A DNA stretch of 10,362 nt from Deltaproteobacteria bacterium. GTDB taxonomy: Bacteria; Desulfobacterota; DSM-4660; Desulfatiglandales; HGW-15. Below the pieces are notes generated by a model that did no database searches, had not been told where the DNA came from, and saw nothing but the letters and a program-made list of their open reading frames with translations. The stretch spans positions 1 through 10,362 of the forward strand of contig JAGVAP010000047.1 in assembly GCA_020060215.1 (NCBI GenBank), read 5' to 3'. The translations under genes were made by a program, and so were the position numbers. Every line of letters begins with the position of its first letter. Position 1 is the first letter of the stretch. Shown one piece after another: positions 6,561 through 10,362 of the stretch.

Positions 6561-9500
6561 CTCAGCATGAAGGGATTTATACCGTTGCTCGCTCCGGCGC
6601 AGTGCCTCCTCTGCCCGCCTGCCCTCAGAGACGTCCAGAACGAATGCAACACCTTCGGTTCGATCCTCGTTCACGGTTGCCGCCCCGAGTAGGACCGGAA
6701 CGCGGCTGCCGTCCTTGCGGATGAATTCCTTCTCGTAAGGTGTGTCTAATCCTGTGGCCGCAAGCTCCTCAATAGCGTGTCGGTCCAGTGGCTCGTACTC
6801 CGGCGGAGTCATCTCTGCCCATTTCATCCGCCCGGCCTCGAAGTCCTCACGAGTGTAGCCGACCATCTCAAGGTACCTGTCATTGACCTCTGTAATGCGT
6901 CCGTCGAGGTGCCACGAGAACATACCCACGATCCCCGAGTGGTAGAACATCCGCAGCCGCTGCTCCCTCTCCCTCAGCTTCTCCTCGGCCTGCTTTCGCT
7001 CGGTAATGTCATTGAACATAATGGCGACCTGGCGGCTTTCCTGCCCGCCGACCCGATAGGCATACACTTCATACCATCGATGGAGTGCCTTGGCTTCGTG
7101 CATAAAATGAGCCGGCTCTCCGGTTATGGCGACTTTCCCGTAAATCTCAAACCAATGCGCTTCGTGGTCCTGGGCAAGGTCGCGCATCAGCTTCCCCCGC
7201 GCATCGTGCAACCCGGTCTGCCTCTCGAATGCGCTGTTGATTTCCAGAAATCGATAATCAACGGGGTTGCCCTCCGGGTCAAATACCATCTCGACAATAC
7301 AGAACCCTTCGAGCATCGTATCAAACAGGGTGCGATACCGCGTTTCCGACTGCAGCAGTGCTTTCTCGCTCTCTTTGCGAATCCGTGCCATTTCCAGGTG
7401 GGCACCGACACGCGCCAACAGCTCCCGGGCGCTGAAGGGCTTGATCAGGTAGTCATCGGCCCCATGCTGCAGCCCTTCGACTCGGGACTCTTCTCCGGCG
7501 CGGGCAGAAAGGAGAATCACGGGGACCGTCTTGAGCAGTTCATCCGCCCGGATTTCTCGCAACAGGGCGAAGCCGTCCAGGCCGGGCATCATGATATCGC
7601 TCAGGATCAGGTCCGGTCGGCGCTCCCGAGCCGCTGAAAGGGCAGCCTGTCCATCCGGGACAGGCTTGACGTTGTATCGTTCGGACAGGATGCGCACCAG
7701 GTACTGCCGCATGTCCGCGTTGTCGTCAGCCACGATGACCCAAGGTCGTTTTTCGTCCGGTTCCTGCGGAGAGGGGATGGGCAGCAGCTCGTTCTTGGGG
7801 ATCGCTTCAATGCCCTCCTCGACGGCCGGCTGTTCCGGAAGCCACCGGAGCGCCTCCTCTACAAAGGGGGCCGCACCCACTGCTGTCGACGCCAGATTGC
7901 GGGTGGCGTCAATTCTATCCTGTGGCAGGTGGTCTTTGCCGAGCGGCACCCTGACGATGAAGGTCGTGCCCTCGTTTAGTCGGCTTTCGGCTCGGACGGT
8001 CCCGCCGTGAAGTTTGATCAACTCCTGAACGAGAGCCAGTCCGATGCCGCTTCCTTCGTGGGTGCGGCTTCGCATGTTCTGCACGCGGTGGAAGCGCTCA
8101 AAAATGCGCGGCATCTCCTCGGCGGGAATCCCCACCCCGGTATCCCGGACGCGCAGCTCCGCCGCCCCGTCCGCTGCCCGGAGGGAGACCTCGATCTCTC
8201 CCTCCAGAGTGAATTTGAAGGCATTGGAAACAAGGTTCAGCACCACCTTTTCCCACATGTCCCTATCGACATAGACAAGCTCTGGGAGTCTTTGACAAAC
8301 AACCGAAAGCCGAAGTCCGGCTCGCTCCGTCGCCGCCCGGAAAACACTGGCCAGTTCGGTGGTGAACGCGGCAAGATCGGTCGGCTCATACACCGCTTGA
8401 ACCCTGCCCGCCTCGATGCGCGAAAAATCAAGCAGGGTATTGACCAAGCGTAGAAGCCTGAGGCCGTTCCGGTTAACGATTTCCAACTGTCCTTTGGCGG
8501 CCGGAGGAAGACCGACATTGCTGGTGGCCAGCAAATCCTCCACCGGCCCGAGCATGAGCGTCAGAGGGGTCCGGAACTCGTGGCTCACGTTGCTGAAGAA
8601 AACGGTCTTGGCGCGGTCGATCTCGGCCAAAGCTTCCGCACGTTTCCGCTCCTGCTGGTAGGCCCGCGCGTTGGCGACAGCCGAGGCGATCTGCCCGGCG
8701 GCCACCTCGAAGAACGTGCGGTAGCCTTCGTCTAGGGGCCGCACCGGGCTCACCCCCGAGATCAGGATTCCGGAGGGTTTCTCATGCGCAGCAAACTGGA
8801 TGGGCAGGAGAATCGCCCGGGTGGCTGGTTGCTTCCAAGGTCCGGAAGACAGCGGGTTCAAGCGCGCCGGCAGCTTATCGATCACCTGAGCAACTCCCTC
8901 GTGTAAAACCCGCCCCAGTGGCCAGCCGTCGAGGTCTTCCGCTTCGGTTTCCGGACATGAGAGACGATCCCTCTCATCAGTGCCGAATCCCGCAATGCCG
9001 GTCCTGAAAGCAGTGCGGCCGTCTTCTCCCAGCAGGTAGAACAAGGCAAAAGGCACATCGGCAGGATTACCCGAGAGCGTCTTCATGGCCATCTCCACGG
9101 CCGCTTCCGGACTCTTGCCCAGGGCGGCCTGGGCAGCCAGTTCGCGGAGGGTCTTCAGACGCCGCTCCCCGACGACCTTCTCCGTCGTCTCCTGGCAGGC
9201 GCAGAACATGCCTTCCACTATCCCGCCTTCGCCGCGTATGGGACTGTAGGAGAAAGTGAAGTAGGTCTCTTCGTCATAGCCGCTCCGGTTCATGAGCAGA
9301 AGCAGGTCTTCCGCCCACGTCCCCTCGCCCTTGTTGAAGACATGATGCCAATGCGGCCCGAGGATGTGCCAGATCTCGGCCCAGACCTCCTGTGCCGGTC
9401 GGCCGAGCGCCCATGGATGCTTTCCCGCGAGGACGGAGATGTAGGAGTCGTTATAGAGCATCGAGCGGTGTGCCCCCCAGGCGATGAACATAGGGTAGCG

Positions 9501-9670
9501 CGAACTCAGACAGATACTCGCTGCCGTCCTCAGGCTCTGGGGCCACGAATTCGGGGGACCTAGAAGAGTCTGTGACCAATCCATGGAGCGCATGAGAGCC
9601 CCCATTTCTCCCCCTCCGGAGAGAAAGCTGTGCGCCTCCACGGGGGTAAGGTTCTTCTCGGGCACGAGGA

Positions 9671-9677
9671 TTCCTCC
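9671..9677 (-). promoter_or_regulatory. Ribosome binding site fixing the GTG start of the hybrid kinase
   Basis: On the minus strand GGAGGAA lies 5 nt before GTG 9665 (7 nt counted from the end of GGAGG). A longer frame could open at TTG 9698, but this strong site favours the GTG, giving a protein that begins VPEKNLTP before the conserved FLSGGGEMGAL block. Confidence 0.75.
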
Positions 9678-9678
9678 G

Positions 9679-9687
9679 AAAAAAAAA
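9679..9687. repeat. Run of nine A (nine T on the sense strand of the kinase)
   Basis: A mononucleotide tract immediately upstream of the GGAGG ribosome site of the hybrid kinase, within its untranslated leader if the GTG start is right. Length changes would alter the distance from promoter to ribosome site but not the protein. Confidence 0.6.
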
Positions 9688-9706
9688 CAGATGGGCAAAT
9701 GGGATC

Positions 9707-9735
9707 AGGGTAACTAAACTCGCGACTTAGGTCAA
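9707..9735 (-). promoter_or_regulatory. Weak candidate sigma70 promoter of the hybrid kinase
   Basis: On the minus strand TTGACC (9730-9735, 5/6 to the -35 consensus) precedes a 17-nt spacer and TACCCT (9707-9712, 3/6 to the -10 consensus). It lies about 40 nt before the GTG start, a suitable distance. The poor -10 makes this tentative; an activator-dependent promoter is possible. Confidence 0.3.
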
Positions 9736-9790
9736 CATTTCGGAGAATGATCAGGTGTTGAATTCAGCTTGAGGTGGGGCTTGGAATGAG

Positions 9791-10093
9791 GATCAAGGAC
9801 CTTTACCACAAGGCGAAACCGCGCTGGCTCAGCAGGTCGAAGCCGCAGTTCAAAACGGTTTGGACCGTTTCAGCGAGCAAATTACACGGGTGGAGGTCCA
9901 CCTGAGCGACGAGAACAGCGACAAGAAACTCGGCGCCGGCGAAAAGCCCTGTATGCTGGAGCCCGTCTAGCCGGCCTCCAGCCCATATCGGTGAGTCACC
10001 AGGCTCCGGAGTCTGGAGCAGGCCGTCGGCGGCGCTGTCGAGCAGTTGAAGAGTTCCCTCGAGTCCACCCTCGGGCGGTTGGGCAAACGCTGA
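9791..10093 (+). pseudogene. Decayed HPF/RaiA-like ribosome hibernation factor gene
   Basis: Read piecewise on the plus strand, this encodes a protein of the short HPF/RaiA (S30AE, sigma-54 modulation) family of ribosome-associated factors. Frame one from about 9791 gives ETALAQQVEAAV and then LDRFSEQITRVEVHLSDEN, and later CMLE. It stops at TAG 9968-9970 because one base appears missing at about 9960. The next frame gives ARLAGLQPISVSHQAPE up to about 10010. One extra base there moves the rest to LEQAVGGAVEQLKSSL and STLGRLGKR, with a proper stop at 10091-10093. Joined, the three pieces cover the family from near its start to its end in the right order. The first 10-15 residues are not recognisable, a TGA lies upstream in frame at 9770, and no ribosome site is seen. 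It points away from the kinase gene and is unrelated to it in function. Confidence 0.75.
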
Positions 10094-10362
10094 CGGTTTC
10101 CAATGTAAAGAGCAATCCTCCCGCTACCAGTTTCAGGCCTCCATTGAATGTTAGGACTGCCAGATGTAACCTTCAAGCCCTCTGGGTGCCTGGGAGCCGG
10201 CCCCTTGAGCCATGACCCCTTACCTCATTGTTGCATAAGAACAAGGGCAATGTCGTCTCAAAAATGCGGAGGCTGCATGGATTATGGAGGAATCTTGTCG
10301 GTAATGAATATCGAGGCATGCCCCTCTCAATCTCACTGCCGGTGAATTCCTGTAGGATGGGT
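10094..10362. other. Non-coding stretch to the window end
   Basis: I see no gene: short open frames on both strands lack ribosome sites and family resemblance. No terminator with a T-run follows the HPF relic. The last bases (10351-10362) read TGTAGGATGGGT, which could be the start of another dispersed palindromic repeat cut by the window edge. Confidence 0.4.

Larger units (their letters stand above)
5834..9665 (-). pseudogene. Large hybrid histidine kinase with two kinase cores and an internal REC, frameshifted near the C-terminus
   Basis: The frame runs from GTG 9665 for 1228 residues to a premature stop at 5979. Restoring 2 nt near 6006-6010 gives 1277 residues ending at 5834. Order: atypical N-terminal PAS (about 12-165; FLSGGGEMGALM, FIAWG, YFTFSYSPIR), GAF (172-335), first HisKA with SHEFRTPL and His362, first ATPase (N481, DTGVGIP 508-514, GSGIGL 538-543), REC (642-755; D647/D648, phospho-acceptor Asp690 in LSDIMMPG, Lys742), PAS (775-892), PAS (900-1015), coiled coil, second HisKA with HDLNEPL and His1063, second ATPase (DNGIG 1207-1211). 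The shift follows LE1218 and swaps the F box, G2 box and lid for ten wrong residues. In the other frame these appear intact ([28 protein letters not shown]). No TM segment is seen, so it is probably cytoplasmic. The second core is dead as written; the first core and REC could still work. An assembly indel cannot be excluded. Confidence 0.8.

Noticed and set aside
6777..7637. Plus-strand open frame of 286 codons
   Set aside because: It is antisense to REC and PAS domains of the hybrid kinase, with no ribosome site or family resemblance.
9666..9698. TTG start at 9698 for the hybrid kinase
   Set aside because: Its first codons run through the poly-T tract and the ribosome site; GTG 9665 has GGAGG at ideal spacing.
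9991..10215. Plus-strand frame beginning MSHQAPESG as a gene of its own
   Set aside because: Its start is the middle piece of the HPF/RaiA-like relic; after about position 10011 the frame is the wrong one and the protein is meaningless.

Overview
This window is a moderately GC-rich stretch dominated by one-directional (minus-strand) sensory signalling genes. It suggests a gammaproteobacterium or close relative. The pointers are a relic of the short gammaproteobacterial HPF/RaiA-like protein family, a REP-type palindrome beginning TGTAGGAGCAAGC, and Shine-Dalgarno-led genes with sigma70-like promoters. This placement is an inference. No RNA gene, CRISPR array, transposase or complete mobile element is visible.

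Layout from high to low coordinates, the direction of transcription of the main genes: (a) 10094-10362 has no gene I can support. (b) 9791-10093, plus strand, is a decayed HPF/RaiA-like ribosome-hibernation gene, recognisable only by joining reading frames. (c) 9665-5834 is a very large hybrid histidine kinase (PAS-GAF-kinase-REC-PAS-PAS-kinase), broken near its end by a 2-nt loss inside a perfect 16-bp palindrome. (d) 5837-5676 is the start of a single-domain Rcp1-like response regulator overlapping the kinase stop by ATGA; it ends before the phosphoacceptor aspartate. (e) 5675-5112 is non-coding, with a 69-bp REP-like hairpin and two back-to-back stem-loops. (f) 5111-2292 is an intact membrane histidine kinase with about 8 TM segments, three PAS domains and a phytochrome-type kinase core. 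(g) 2247-2044 is a second Rcp1-like receiver, cut off at almost the same point as the first. (h) 1901-30 is a CheB-CheR fusion (methylesterase plus methyltransferase) whose PAS-like tail is cut off and replaced by a short unrelated end.

The two kinase-receiver pairs are paralogous. The last ~690 bp of both kinases align at DNA level about 3.5 kb apart, and the receivers start with the same pattern. In an ancestral state each phytochrome-type kinase would have phosphorylated its own downstream Rcp1-like receiver, with a CheB-CheR-PAS regulator at the end of the cluster. At present only the membrane kinase looks fully intact. The first kinase core and internal receiver of the large hybrid, and both catalytic domains of CheB-CheR, also remain readable. 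The window therefore looks like a two-component network in decay, or one damaged by assembly indels. I did not find clear evidence for a new system. The most notable items are the parallel loss of both receivers, the palindrome-associated frameshift, the hidden HPF relic and the structured non-coding block at 5432-5652.
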